Shown: piece by piece, positions 33,654 through 41,532 of the stretch
How the letters are laid out: every line of letters starts with the position of its first letter
How positions within the stretch are numbered: the first letter of the stretch is position 1
Source: JBNPEO01 sp050490315
Lineage (GTDB): Bacteria; Actinomycetota; Actinomycetes; Actinomycetales; Micrococcaceae
Direction of reading: 5' to 3'
Assembly: GCF_050490315.1 (NCBI RefSeq)
Contig: NZ_JBNPEO010000002.1
Span: 310,001 to 374,000 of the forward strand
DNA: 64,000 bases
Translations under genes and position numbers: made by a program
Notes under the pieces: generated by a model
Databases searched by the model: none
What the model was told of the DNA's origin: nothing
The model's input: the letters and a program-made list of their open reading frames with translations, nothing else

Positions 33654-34373
33654 ATGGACAACTCAAGTGGAGTCGGCGTGATCGACAAGGCAGCCCAAGT
33701 ACTCGACGCACTCGAGGCTGGGCCCACTACATTGGCGCAACTCGTTGCTGCCACCGGATTGGCACGCCCCACGGTGCACCGCCTGGCTTTAGCATTGGTC
33801 CATCACCGCTTGGTCAGCCGAGATATTCAAGGCCGCTTTGTCCTGGGCAGTCGGCTAGTGGAGCTCGCTTCTGCAGCTGGTGAAGACCGTCTGATCGCCT
33901 CCGCCGGTCCGGTACTTCTGCAATTGCGCGATGCTACCGGCGAAAGCGCACAAATCTTCCGCCGTCAAGGTGAATGGCGCGTCTGCGTCGCATCCGCCGA
34001 GCGGCCCATCGGCCTTCGGGACACCATTCCGGTAGGTACTCAGTTGTCCATGAAGGCAGGCTCCGCGGCCCAAGTGTTGCTCGCCTGGGAAGACCATGAC
34101 CGCTTGCTCCAAGGTCTCCAAAATGCACGGTTCACACCCACCGTCCTGGCGGGCGTCCGCCGTCGTGGTTGGGGACAAAGCCTAGGCGAACGTGAACCTG
34201 GCGTTGCCTCTGTTTCTGCCCCCGTTCGTGGCCCCTCGGGAAGAGTCATTGCAGCAGTGTCAATCTCTGGCCCCATCGAGCGGCTGACACGCCAGCCCGG
34301 CCGCATCCATGCTGAAGTTGTGTGCAACGCTGCGAGAGTTCTCACGGAAGCTCTGCGAAAAACGAACGACTAG
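33654..34373 (+). CDS. ltbR: IclR-family regulator of leucine biosynthesis (LtbR/NdgR type)
   Basis: 239 residues from ATG 33654; a longer in-frame reading back to 33471 overlaps leuC antisense and is rejected. An N-terminal winged helix (AAQVLDALEAGPTTLAQLVAATGLARPTVHRL) is followed by an IclR effector domain (about residues 75-235). Divergent placement from leuCD is the hallmark of LtbR (Corynebacterium) and NdgR (Streptomyces), which control leuCD and leuB. The start lies 16 nt from the palindrome at 33624-33638 with no obvious ribosome binding site, so the mRNA may be nearly leaderless and self-repressed. Confidence 0.88.
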   Translation: MDNSSGVGVIDKAAQVLDALEAGPTTLAQLVAATGLARPTVHRLALALVHHRLVSRDIQGRFVLGSRLVELASAAGEDRLIASAGPVLLQLRDATGESAQIFRRQGEWRVCVASAERPIGLRDTIPVGTQLSMKAGSAAQVLLAWEDHDRLLQGLQNARFTPTVLAGVRRRGWGQSLGEREPGVASVSAPVRGPSGRVIAAVSISGPIERLTRQPGRIHAEVVCNAARVLTEALRKTND

Positions 34374-34408
34374 CCCCCAACAAACGGCGAAGCACCTAGG
34401 CTGACTCC

Positions 34409-34951
34409 ATGAGTACTTTTGCCGTATTTCTGCGGGGCATCAACGTTGGTGGTATCAACATCAACATGGCTGCCCTTGCCCAAGCCCTCAGCGAACTGCA
34501 CGTGAGTAAGGTCAAGACATTGCTGGCCAGCGGAAACGTTGTGTTGAGCACCGAACTCTCAGCAGAGGAACTCAAAAACAGTGTAGAGACCCAGCTGCGC
34601 AGCGAATTTGGCTACGACGCTTGGGTGATAGTTGTCTCTGCGGCAGCTCTGGCCGAAATTGTGGCCAAATGTCCCTATCCGGCAGACAACAAAACCACTC
34701 ACAGCTACATCACGCTCGCCTCCAATGCAGAGGTTCTGGATGAGCTCGCTGAGGCCTGCCAAAGCGTAGCTGCCGCCGATTACCAACGGCTTTCCGCCGA
34801 AGCGCTAGCGTGGCTGGCGCCGGCCGGTGGCACCTTGGAGAGCCCCATCAGTAAACTCACGGCGAAAGCGCGCTACAAATCCAGCACCACCACACGCAAT
34901 CTGCGCACACTGATCAAAGTCCTGGACGCTACCGCCCGCGCGCAGTCTTGA
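34409..34951 (+). CDS. DUF1697 domain protein
   Basis: 180 residues. The opening MSTFAVFLRGINVGG and the LLASGNVVL block identify DUF1697, a widespread family of unknown function with a ferredoxin-like fold. The C-terminus has YKSSTTTRNLRTLIKVLDATA, also typical (the T-x-R-N motif). No signal or membrane segment. It ends inside the convergent dynamin-like gene (23-bp overlap). Function unknown. Confidence 0.82.
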   Translation: MSTFAVFLRGINVGGININMAALAQALSELHVSKVKTLLASGNVVLSTELSAEELKNSVETQLRSEFGYDAWVIVVSAAALAEIVAKCPYPADNKTTHSYITLASNAEVLDELAEACQSVAAADYQRLSAEALAWLAPAGGTLESPISKLTAKARYKSSTTTRNLRTLIKVLDATARAQS

Positions 34952-36548
34952 GCGCTTTGTTGAAGGATTTCAGCCGATTCACTTCCAAATCCACTGGCTC
35001 CACAATCTCGCGTTGAGCCACGGCTCGGATGGATGCCGCCAGCTTTTTACGCGCTGATGCTGCACGCGCCCGGGCTGCACCAGCGGCAAACACCTTGCCC
35101 AACATCGCTAGCAAGATTCCCAGCGCCACTCCCCCGGCAATCATCAATGTGGGGTAAGGCCAGCCTTCAACTCGCGGGACTTCAGGAACAGGCATTTGTA
35201 AGTAGCCCAGGACTGCCAGTACACCCAACCAGCCAAGGCCACCTACTGCGGTGAGCAGAGCGAGCCATTGGAGCACGTTGAAGATCCCCCACCACCAGGA
35301 CTTGCGTTCAGCCTTTAAATCCGTTGAGGCAATGGCATGATCCAAGGCGCCGGGCAGCTTCTCGCGGCCTTCACGGGCCGCCCCGCGGATGGCATTCCGC
35401 CACGGCCCTGGGGCGCCTTCGGAGGCAGCATCGGCAAAATCGCGGACGGCAGAGTCTGTTCTGGCGCGTTCCGCGGCGCTCGCCTTTGGAAGCGAGGTGC
35501 GGTTGGTGTCTGCTGCAGCACCCACGCGGCGAAGATTCAGCCTGCGTAGCGGATCGGCCCTCAATCCGATCATCCACCGTGTGACCGGCCAACCGGTACG
35601 CGCGGTGGACTCGCGTTTGTAAGAACGTGCGACGGCGTCCACCACCACGTGCACGTTTGCCGCCGTGGCGAGTTGTTCAGTTAGCCGGTCTACGGTTCCA
35701 GCCTTAATTCCGGCAGCGTCACCTTCACCGGCTGCGCCGGCCAGTTCGTCGGCGGCTCGTGCCACATCGGCAGAGAGCCGTTGGGAGATTGCTTCCCGCG
35801 CCTGAACCACTTGGCGGATTGATGCGCGCACTTTGTCGACACCAGCGCCGGTGAGTGCCGAGGCGCCAAGTACCTTGACCGTCCCCAGACCGTCACGTTT
35901 GAGGATGCCTTGAAGGGATTCCAACACATGGGGAACCTCAGCGGCTGGCAATTTGTCGATCTGGTTGAGTACAACGAGCGTTACTGCCCCGTGTGAGGCC
36001 ATGGGTGTCAGGAACTCGTTGTGGACTGCGGCGTCGGCGTATTTCTGTGGGTCTAATACCCAGACGAGGACATCAACCAAACCCACCATTCGTTCCACCA
36101 CCGCACGGTTCGCGGCACTGGTGGAATCGAAGTCCGGCAAGTCTAGGAGGATCAGCCCGGTGCTTTCATCGGCGAAGCCATCAACTGCTTGGGCGTGGTG
36201 CCTTTTGTTAACCTGCAACCAGTCCAACAGCGGTTCGCTGCCCTCGACTCCCCATACGCTGGCAAGTGGTTCCGACGTCGTGGGCCTCCGCGCCGCCGCG
36301 GTGGCAATTTCTGCCCCGTTCACTGCGTTGAAGAGCGATGATTTCCCACTTCCAGTGGCGCCGAAGAACCCCACCACGGTGTGGTCCGCTGACATTGACC
36401 GGCGGGAGCTTGCCCGCTCGAGCAAGGCCAAGGTGGAATCCAAGGTTGCATCCGGCAAAACTCCACCGGCAAGTTCACGGGCTGCGTTGAGTCCCTCTAG
36501 CCTGCGCTGGAGCGCCGAGGATTCTTTGGCCACTGAGTGCCGGCTCAT
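34929..36548 (-). CDS. Dynamin-like GTPase, second of a pair
   Basis: 539 residues. GTPase domain: G1 GATGSGKSS (about residues 64-72), switch Thr in RRPTTSEP, G3 DLPDF, and G4-like NQID. After a helical middle domain there are two hydrophobic helices (about 425-445 and 462-482, WLALLTAVGGLGWLGVLAVL and YPTLMIAGGVALGILLAML), then a basic C-terminal helix. The layout fits bacterial dynamin-like or YfjP-type membrane GTPases. Start overlaps the partner gene stop (ATGA). Paired dynamin-like proteins act together at membranes in other bacteria, for example DynA/DynB at Streptomyces septa. That role here is inference. Confidence 0.78.
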   Translation of the reverse strand: MSRHSVAKESSALQRRLEGLNAARELAGGVLPDATLDSTLALLERASSRRSMSADHTVVGFFGATGSGKSSLFNAVNGAEIATAAARRPTTSEPLASVWGVEGSEPLLDWLQVNKRHHAQAVDGFADESTGLILLDLPDFDSTSAANRAVVERMVGLVDVLVWVLDPQKYADAAVHNEFLTPMASHGAVTLVVLNQIDKLPAAEVPHVLESLQGILKRDGLGTVKVLGASALTGAGVDKVRASIRQVVQAREAISQRLSADVARAADELAGAAGEGDAAGIKAGTVDRLTEQLATAANVHVVVDAVARSYKRESTARTGWPVTRWMIGLRADPLRRLNLRRVGAAADTNRTSLPKASAAERARTDSAVRDFADAASEGAPGPWRNAIRGAAREGREKLPGALDHAIASTDLKAERKSWWWGIFNVLQWLALLTAVGGLGWLGVLAVLGYLQMPVPEVPRVEGWPYPTLMIAGGVALGILLAMLGKVFAAGAARARAASARKKLAASIRAVAQREIVEPVDLEVNRLKSFNKALKTARGR

Positions 36549-38365
36549 GCTTGTGCCGCCAACCGTTGCAAGGCCTCAGCGTGTTTGCCGAGCTCCGCCG
36601 CTGGAGTCCCAACACGTAGGCGTTCCAAGAAGCGCTGTTGTTCGGCCACCAGGAGTGCCTCGCACCGCGTTTGAAGGTCCTCCCGGGCTTTCTGAGCTAG
36701 GCGGCGTACTGCATCTTCACCGAATACTGCTTCGAGAACGCGCTGCCCAACCACTGCGGTGCCACCGGCTACACCAATCTCAAGTCCGGTCAGGCCCGCT
36801 GTCATGGAGAACACCACAATCATCAGGGCGGCGCCGAGTCCATTGACCCCAAAAGAGAGCCAACGGGCTTGGTTACGTTTCCCTTGGCCTTCGGCACTGA
36901 TGAGTTCCATCAGGGAACCCTGCCACGCACGGATCTCTGCCGCTGCACGCTCCGGGAAGTTCGCGGATACGCCGGAGAGGTCATCTGTGCCTAGCAGGCG
37001 GCGCCCTGCAGGGTCTTGACGCCAGCGTTGGTCTGCATCTTCTGCAGCGTTGGACGCTTCATCAACAATGACAGCCTGCAGCCCTGTTTCGATGGCGGTC
37101 TCAACTTTGACGGCAGGAGCCGGTTGGCCTCTAAAAAATGCGCCGAGTCTGTCTCGCAAGCGGCCAACATTTTGCTCCAAGGTACGGAAGAACTCGCCGG
37201 TGCCTACAAAGTCTTGCCAACGGGCCAGTACTTCTCCACGAAGTAGAGCGCCGTCTTTGGTTGCCGCGAGGATACGTTCCACGGCGTCAGAATAGGAACT
37301 CCGTACATCTTCAGCAAGCTGCTGCCCAGCTTTGTCCTCAGCTTCGGCAGCTTGAGCTACTAGCTCTACGGTTCCGCTCAGTGCCTTGACGGTTCCGTTG
37401 AGGGTGCGCCTGGCAATATCTGCCCGGCCAGCAGCGTCCTTGGCTAAGGTCTTGAGCCAATCAAGTAAGGGGGCCACGGTCTCCGCGGGCAGCATTCCCA
37501 AGTTATCTAGCGGGACCTCGGGCACCACAAAAAGCTTCGCGTCCGCGAGGCCTTGCTTGGCCAACATGGAACGCAAATCTTCGCTGACCTCGGCCTCCGC
37601 AGCTGGCGGGACCCGGTCCAAGATCACGGCGACCATAATGTCCCTAGAAGCGGCGTCCAAAAGGAGCTTCCACGGGACAGCATCGGCATAACGATTGGCG
37701 GTTGTCACAAAAACCCACAGATCCGCAGCAGCAAGCAATTGTCCTGCGAGTTGCCGGTTGTCATCTGAGATCGAGTCAACGTCCGGTGCGTCCAAGAGCG
37801 CTACGCCCTGTGGGACCGCCGAGTCTTCAACGAGTACCAGAGACGAAATGGCTGCAGCGTCAGGGGTTGCACCAGCTTGGTTAGCGGGAATGGGTCCGTC
37901 AACCTTCACTCCACGGATGCGGCTAAGGTTCGGCAGCACACGTTGATCAGCGAACCACAACCCGTCCGCCGGGTGGTGCAGCAAAATTGGTTGACGTGTT
38001 GTGGGGCGAATAGCCCCGGCCCGAGTCACTGGGTGCCCCACCAGAGCATTAACCAGCGTTGACTTCCCGGCGCCAGTTGAGCCTCCCACCACAGCCAATA
38101 GCGGGGCGTCCAAGCTTCGGTAGCGAGGAAGAATGTAGTCATCCAATTGAGCCAGTGCCGATTTGGTGGCAGCCCGCGCTTTGTCTGTACCTGGCAGTTC
38201 AAGTCCCAACTTCACCGCAGCAAGTTCTGAACGAACAGTCTCCAAGAGAGCCACGGCCGCGGCAGAGGAGTCGGCTGCCTTGCTTGATGTGTCATTGCCT
38301 GGCACGGCAGCAGGTAGGTGCGGTGGTCTTGACGGCGGTGGGCCGGCACTATTGCTTGTGGTCAC
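36545..38365 (-). CDS. Dynamin-like GTPase, first of a pair
   Basis: 606 residues. GTPase domain: G1 GGSTGAGKST near residue 90, TRAGAIRPTTRQP (switch Thr), G3 DAPDVDS. A long helical middle region (330-480) follows, then a hydrophobic hairpin (about 500-540, WLSFGVNGLGAALMIVVFSM and GLEIGVAGGTAVVG) and a helical tail ending in a charged amphipathic segment. The G4 motif is not the standard NKxD, as often in dynamin relatives. It precedes its partner with an ATGA overlap, so the two are made together and could form a heteromeric membrane-remodelling complex. Confidence 0.78.
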   Translation of the reverse strand: MTTSNSAGPPPSRPPHLPAAVPGNDTSSKAADSSAAAVALLETVRSELAAVKLGLELPGTDKARAATKSALAQLDDYILPRYRSLDAPLLAVVGGSTGAGKSTLVNALVGHPVTRAGAIRPTTRQPILLHHPADGLWFADQRVLPNLSRIRGVKVDGPIPANQAGATPDAAAISSLVLVEDSAVPQGVALLDAPDVDSISDDNRQLAGQLLAAADLWVFVTTANRYADAVPWKLLLDAASRDIMVAVILDRVPPAAEAEVSEDLRSMLAKQGLADAKLFVVPEVPLDNLGMLPAETVAPLLDWLKTLAKDAAGRADIARRTLNGTVKALSGTVELVAQAAEAEDKAGQQLAEDVRSSYSDAVERILAATKDGALLRGEVLARWQDFVGTGEFFRTLEQNVGRLRDRLGAFFRGQPAPAVKVETAIETGLQAVIVDEASNAAEDADQRWRQDPAGRRLLGTDDLSGVSANFPERAAAEIRAWQGSLMELISAEGQGKRNQARWLSFGVNGLGAALMIVVFSMTAGLTGLEIGVAGGTAVVGQRVLEAVFGEDAVRRLAQKAREDLQTRCEALLVAEQQRFLERLRVGTPAAELGKHAEALQRLAAQA

Positions 38366-38430
38366 AGCATCATCATGCCAGCCAAGGAAGCATTTTTGGT
38401 GAAGGTGAGCTTGGTCAACAAAATAAAAAG

Positions 38431-38464
38431 AACCTCTGATCTACGTTTCCGTAGATCAGAGGTT
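38431..38464 (-). terminator. Terminator of the tRNA-Gln/tRNA-Glu transcript
   Basis: Perfect 14-bp stem (aacctctgatctac at 38431-38444, complement at 38451-38464) with a 6-nt loop. On the minus strand it is followed by CTTTTTATTTT, a classic intrinsic terminator 8 bp past the tRNA-Glu 3' end. Confidence 0.92.
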
Positions 38465-38471
38465 CCGTTTG

Positions 38472-38544
38472 TGACCCCAGCGGGATTCGAACCCGCGTTA
38501 CCGCCGTGAGAGGGCAGCGTACTAGGCCGCTATACGATGGGGCC
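38472..38544 (-). tRNA. tRNA-Glu (anticodon CTC)
   Basis: 73 nt. The minus-strand sequence folds as a cloverleaf: acceptor GGCCCCA pairs with TGGGGTC (one G-U), anticodon loop contains CCTCTCA with anticodon CTC, and the T arm has GGGTTCGAATCCC. Discriminator base A; CCA is not encoded. It lies 108 bp downstream of tRNA-Gln and about 3 kb from gltX, a common actinobacterial grouping. Confidence 0.96.
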
Positions 38545-38652
38545 TTGCACTTTTCAGCTCAAGAAGTTTCTCACATCCTGAGCTGCGGTTCAAATCGACA
38601 ATTCGATGTAAACCACTCAAAAATCCTACAGAAATCTGCGAATTTTCAAGAG

Positions 38653-38724
38653 CTGGGATACCAGGACTCGAACCTAGAATGACGGTACCAGAAACCGTAG
38701 TGTTGCCAATTACACCATATCCCA
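38653..38724 (-). tRNA. tRNA-Gln (anticodon CTG)
   Basis: 72 nt. Acceptor TGGGATA pairs with TATCCCA, discriminator G; the anticodon stem-loop ACGGTTTCTGGTACCGT carries anticodon CTG; the T arm has GGTTCGAGTCC. CCA is not encoded. Actinobacteria typically charge this tRNA with Glu by a non-discriminating GltX and then amidate it with GatCAB; the gat genes are not in the window. Confidence 0.95.
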
Positions 38725-39058
38725 ATGGCACTTTCCGGGCTTCCGCGTTGCAGCTTCATGCTGCTCTGCGCCCGTCAGCACGAGTAATTACTTTACCTGC
38801 CATCGACCGTTGGCACAAATCGAGAACTGGGTGGGGCGGCCAATCCGGACGCCCAAAAAACGCACCAGCTCTCCAGGTGATTCCACCTAGGCCCTTGCGC
38901 ATGCCCAACGGCCTGGTTTACTCTCGGTAAGTTACCAACTAGTAACCACAATCCCCCACACTCCTCAGTGGGAACGTTTGAGCAAAACGGGCTGTAATCC
39001 AGATCACAGTCTTTGGCCGTCGGGCAACGTCGCCCGGCAGAACAGTTAGGGAGCGTCA
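38725..39058. promoter_or_regulatory. Intergenic region with a nested palindromic operator
   Basis: 334 bases between tRNA-Gln and the repeat-rich membrane protein gene. At 38926-38936 lies an 11-bp perfect palindrome, GGTAAGTTACC. It is flanked by GGTTTACT (38915-38922) and AGTAACC (38941-38947), so two overlapping TTAC-N5/6-GTAA sites are formed (38918-38930 and 38932-38945). This is the form of many TetR-family operators. No TetR gene is in the window. Downstream there is TTAGGGAG, the ribosome binding site of the GTG start at 39059. The rest holds no gene that I can support. Confidence 0.55.
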
Positions 39059-40738
39059 GTGTCGACTAGCCGAGCAGCAGCTTCTGCATCAGCCAATAAC
39101 CGGACCAGGCCACAGCAGATCGCCATCATTGTGTTGTCCCTTCTGCTAATCCTCTTTTTGGCCTTTTATACCTATCTCACAGGCCAGGTGGCCGATGGAG
39201 CCGCCCGGCTCAAAGAGGGGGCCGGACAGGCAGCTTCCGGTTCCGTGCAGCTGAAAGAAGGAGCAAGCAAACTTGCTACTGGCGCCGGTGAGGCAAACAA
39301 AGGATCCGGACAAGTCAAGGATGGGGCCGGGCAGCTGAACTCTGGCGCCGGGGAACTCAACTCCGGGGCAGCACAACTGAATGCTGGAGCTGGCAAAGTC
39401 TTCAGCGGCGTGCGTGACCAGCTGGCCCCCGGAGCGGACAAGTTACACGCAGGAACCACCAAGCTTCAGAATGACGTCATCAACAAGCTAGTACCGGGCG
39501 TTTACAAGGTGGATGACGGCGCCCAGCAACTTAAGTCAGGCGCTGTTCAGCTCTCTGCCGCTTTGACTCCGACGGCGTCAGGCAAGGCGCCGAATAACCT
39601 CGCCGATGGTGCCGGACAGATCGCTACTGGTACTAAACAACTTGCAACAGGTACGGGCCAATTGGCCACCGGCACAAGCCAGCTCGCCACGGGCGCAAGT
39701 CAAGTTGATGCTGGTGCCGGGAAGCTTAGCGCTGGAACTGTCACCCTTAAGCAGGGCACTGCTCAGCTGGCTGCGGGAACTCAGCAACTCAAGGGTTATC
39801 AAGGTGCAGGTGGTGATCCCACCAAGGGTGATGGACTCGCTGCTTTGAGCCAAGGCTTGGACCAACTGGAACAGGCTGCCAATGGGGCTCAGGGGATTGT
39901 GCCGTTGGGATTGCTGAAGGACAAGATCGCCAAGCTAGCCGACGGTGCCCGCCGCGCGTCCGCGGGAGCTGGCCAACTTGATGCCGGAGCGGATCAGCTC
40001 AACGCTGGCGCCGCCGAACTCAGCAATGGTGCCGCGCAGCTCAAGGCAGGAACCGCTCAGCTGAACACTGGAGCCACCCAGGTCAACGACGGCGCCCAGC
40101 AGGTCAATACGGGTGTTGGCAAACTCAACACCGGTGCCGGTCAGTTGGTGGCAGGATTCGCCACGCTTGACCAAAAGCTGAACAGTACGGATCCTGCAGC
40201 ACCTGGAATGGTGATGGGAACGTCTCTGTTGGCTGACGGCACCACCAAAATCCGTGTGGGTATGGACGGTGTTCCGGGAGACCCGGACAGCCCCGGCCTG
40301 ATTTATGCTGCGAATAACCTACAGGATGGAACCGCCAAACTCTCGGCTGGAATCTACGGTTCCGGTAACTCCTCCAACCCCGGGCTACTGGCTGGAACAG
40401 AAGCGCTTTCTGACGGTTCCACCAAGCTCGCTGACGGAACGGTGAAACTTAAGGATGGCACCACCAAGCTGGCCGATGGAACTGTGAAGTTGGCGGATGG
40501 CAATGGCCAGCTGGATGACGGCTCTGGCAAGTTGGCCGATGGTGCAAGCAAGTTGGCGGACGGAAACAAACAAATCGCAGATGGCACCGACTTGCTGTAT
40601 TCGAAGGTCTCGGCAGTGTCGCCGTCGAGTCTCTTTACTGGGCCCGGCGCAGCACTCTTGCTCGTGGCGTTGCTGGTCATTGCAGCGATCGCTGGCTTCC
40701 TGATATTGCGCAATCGCGCTAAGAAAGCAGCTGTCTAA
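39059..40738 (+). CDS. YhgE/Pip-like membrane protein with seven-residue Gly/Ala repeats
   Basis: 559 residues from GTG 39059 with TTAGGGAG at 5-6 nt. One N-terminal helix (IAIIVLSLLLILFLAFYTYL), one C-terminal helix (AALLLVALLVIAAIAGFLIL) and between them an extracellular region of long blocks of seven-residue repeats (consensus G-[AT]-x-[QKE]-L-x-x). The clearest runs lie near 39310-39410, 39600-39790, 39960-40160 and 40400-40600. Such repeats are typical of YhgE/Pip and RND/ABC-associated envelope proteins and probably form a long helical stalk. The third run has nine consecutive units such as GAGQLDA and GAAELSN. A palindromic operator lies upstream. Function is unknown; a transport-linked or cell-surface stalk role is inferred. 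Confidence 0.75.
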   Translation: MSTSRAAASASANNRTRPQQIAIIVLSLLLILFLAFYTYLTGQVADGAARLKEGAGQAASGSVQLKEGASKLATGAGEANKGSGQVKDGAGQLNSGAGELNSGAAQLNAGAGKVFSGVRDQLAPGADKLHAGTTKLQNDVINKLVPGVYKVDDGAQQLKSGAVQLSAALTPTASGKAPNNLADGAGQIATGTKQLATGTGQLATGTSQLATGASQVDAGAGKLSAGTVTLKQGTAQLAAGTQQLKGYQGAGGDPTKGDGLAALSQGLDQLEQAANGAQGIVPLGLLKDKIAKLADGARRASAGAGQLDAGADQLNAGAAELSNGAAQLKAGTAQLNTGATQVNDGAQQVNTGVGKLNTGAGQLVAGFATLDQKLNSTDPAAPGMVMGTSLLADGTTKIRVGMDGVPGDPDSPGLIYAANNLQDGTAKLSAGIYGSGNSSNPGLLAGTEALSDGSTKLADGTVKLKDGTTKLADGTVKLADGNGQLDDGSGKLADGASKLADGNKQIADGTDLLYSKVSAVSPSSLFTGPGAALLLVALLVIAAIAGFLILRNRAKKAAV

Positions 40739-40753
40739 TCGGCCGCTAAAGAC

Positions 40754-41515
40754 CTAGCCCAAAGGCAGAAGGTCAAGCAACGAAGAAACCGTGGAGCCAT
40801 CACCGTGGCCCACGGTTTCTTCGTTAACCCTGGTGTTTGAATCAGGGCTGTTACCGGAGCGATTGAGCCAGACTCCGCGCAAACCCGCAGCTGTGGAACC
40901 AACACAATCGATCAGACGGTTATCCCCCACATATAAGGTTTCAGCTGGGGAACCGCCCAAAAGCCGAACACCTTCAAGGAAAATCGCAGGATCTGGTTTT
41001 GCCACACCTACAGTGTCAGTTCCCACCAAAACGGCTATCCGCTGGAGCCCGGCGCGGTCCAGCTTGGCCCGCTGATATGAGTGGACGTTATTACTCACTG
41101 CGCCGTAAGGAATTCCGGCAGCATCAAGCGCATCCAAAAATGGGTGGACATCAGCGAAGGGCCGCACGTGCGCTTCTTGAATTGACGCGTAGTGGCTCAC
41201 CCAAGCAAGCTCGGCGTCCTCCCCAGGCATGTGCACCCCAAAGTGCGCCAAGGCGGTCCTGCCCCGCAGAATACGCTGCTCCTGAAAAGACAGCTCGCCG
41301 GCCAAATACCGGTCATAAAAATGTGTGGTCTCGTGTGTGAAGATCCTCGAAAACCGTTGCCAACCCGCGGCATCCAAGCCCGGCAGCAAGTGTTCGCTCG
41401 CCGAGCGCAGCCCGGTGGTCATGGCGAACTCAAGGTCCACCAAAGTGTCATCAATGTCCAGCAGGACGCCGGTCACCCGACCGGCGTCCTGCTGGAACAC
41501 TTCAAACTCGCTCAT
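40754..41515 (-). CDS. HAD-superfamily hydrolase
   Basis: 253 residues. HAD motifs in order: I, LLDIDDTLVD (nucleophile Asp); II, AVSNN; III, Lys in VGVAKPDP; IV, YVGDNRLIDCVGS. An alpha-helical cap lies between motifs I and II. These enzymes hydrolyse small phosphorylated metabolites in the cytoplasm; the substrate cannot be read. The 3' end contains a perfect hairpin (40781-40823) that probably terminates the convergent gene ending at 40738. The gene starts 17 bp downstream of gltX and may be cotranscribed with it. Confidence 0.85.
   Translation of the reverse strand: MSEFEVFQQDAGRVTGVLLDIDDTLVDLEFAMTTGLRSASEHLLPGLDAAGWQRFSRIFTHETTHFYDRYLAGELSFQEQRILRGRTALAHFGVHMPGEDAELAWVSHYASIQEAHVRPFADVHPFLDALDAAGIPYGAVSNNVHSYQRAKLDRAGLQRIAVLVGTDTVGVAKPDPAIFLEGVRLLGGSPAETLYVGDNRLIDCVGSTAAGLRGVWLNRSGNSPDSNTRVNEETVGHGDGSTVSSLLDLLPLG
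40781..40823. terminator. Terminator-like hairpin inside the HAD gene 3' end
   Basis: Perfect 14-bp inverted repeat, CGAAGAAACCGTGG at 40781-40794 and CCACGGTTTCTTCG at 40810-40823, 15-nt loop. It begins 42 nt past the stop of the plus-strand repeat-protein gene and is followed by ttaac. It lies fully inside the convergent coding sequence, so codons and terminator share the same bases. Confidence 0.65.
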
Positions 41516-41532
41516 GACTTTGGCGCAGCAAA

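Noticed and set aside
39190..40605. CRISPR-like or tandem DNA repeat array
   Set aside because: The periodicity is 21 bp in phase with codons and encodes seven-residue protein repeats without spacers.
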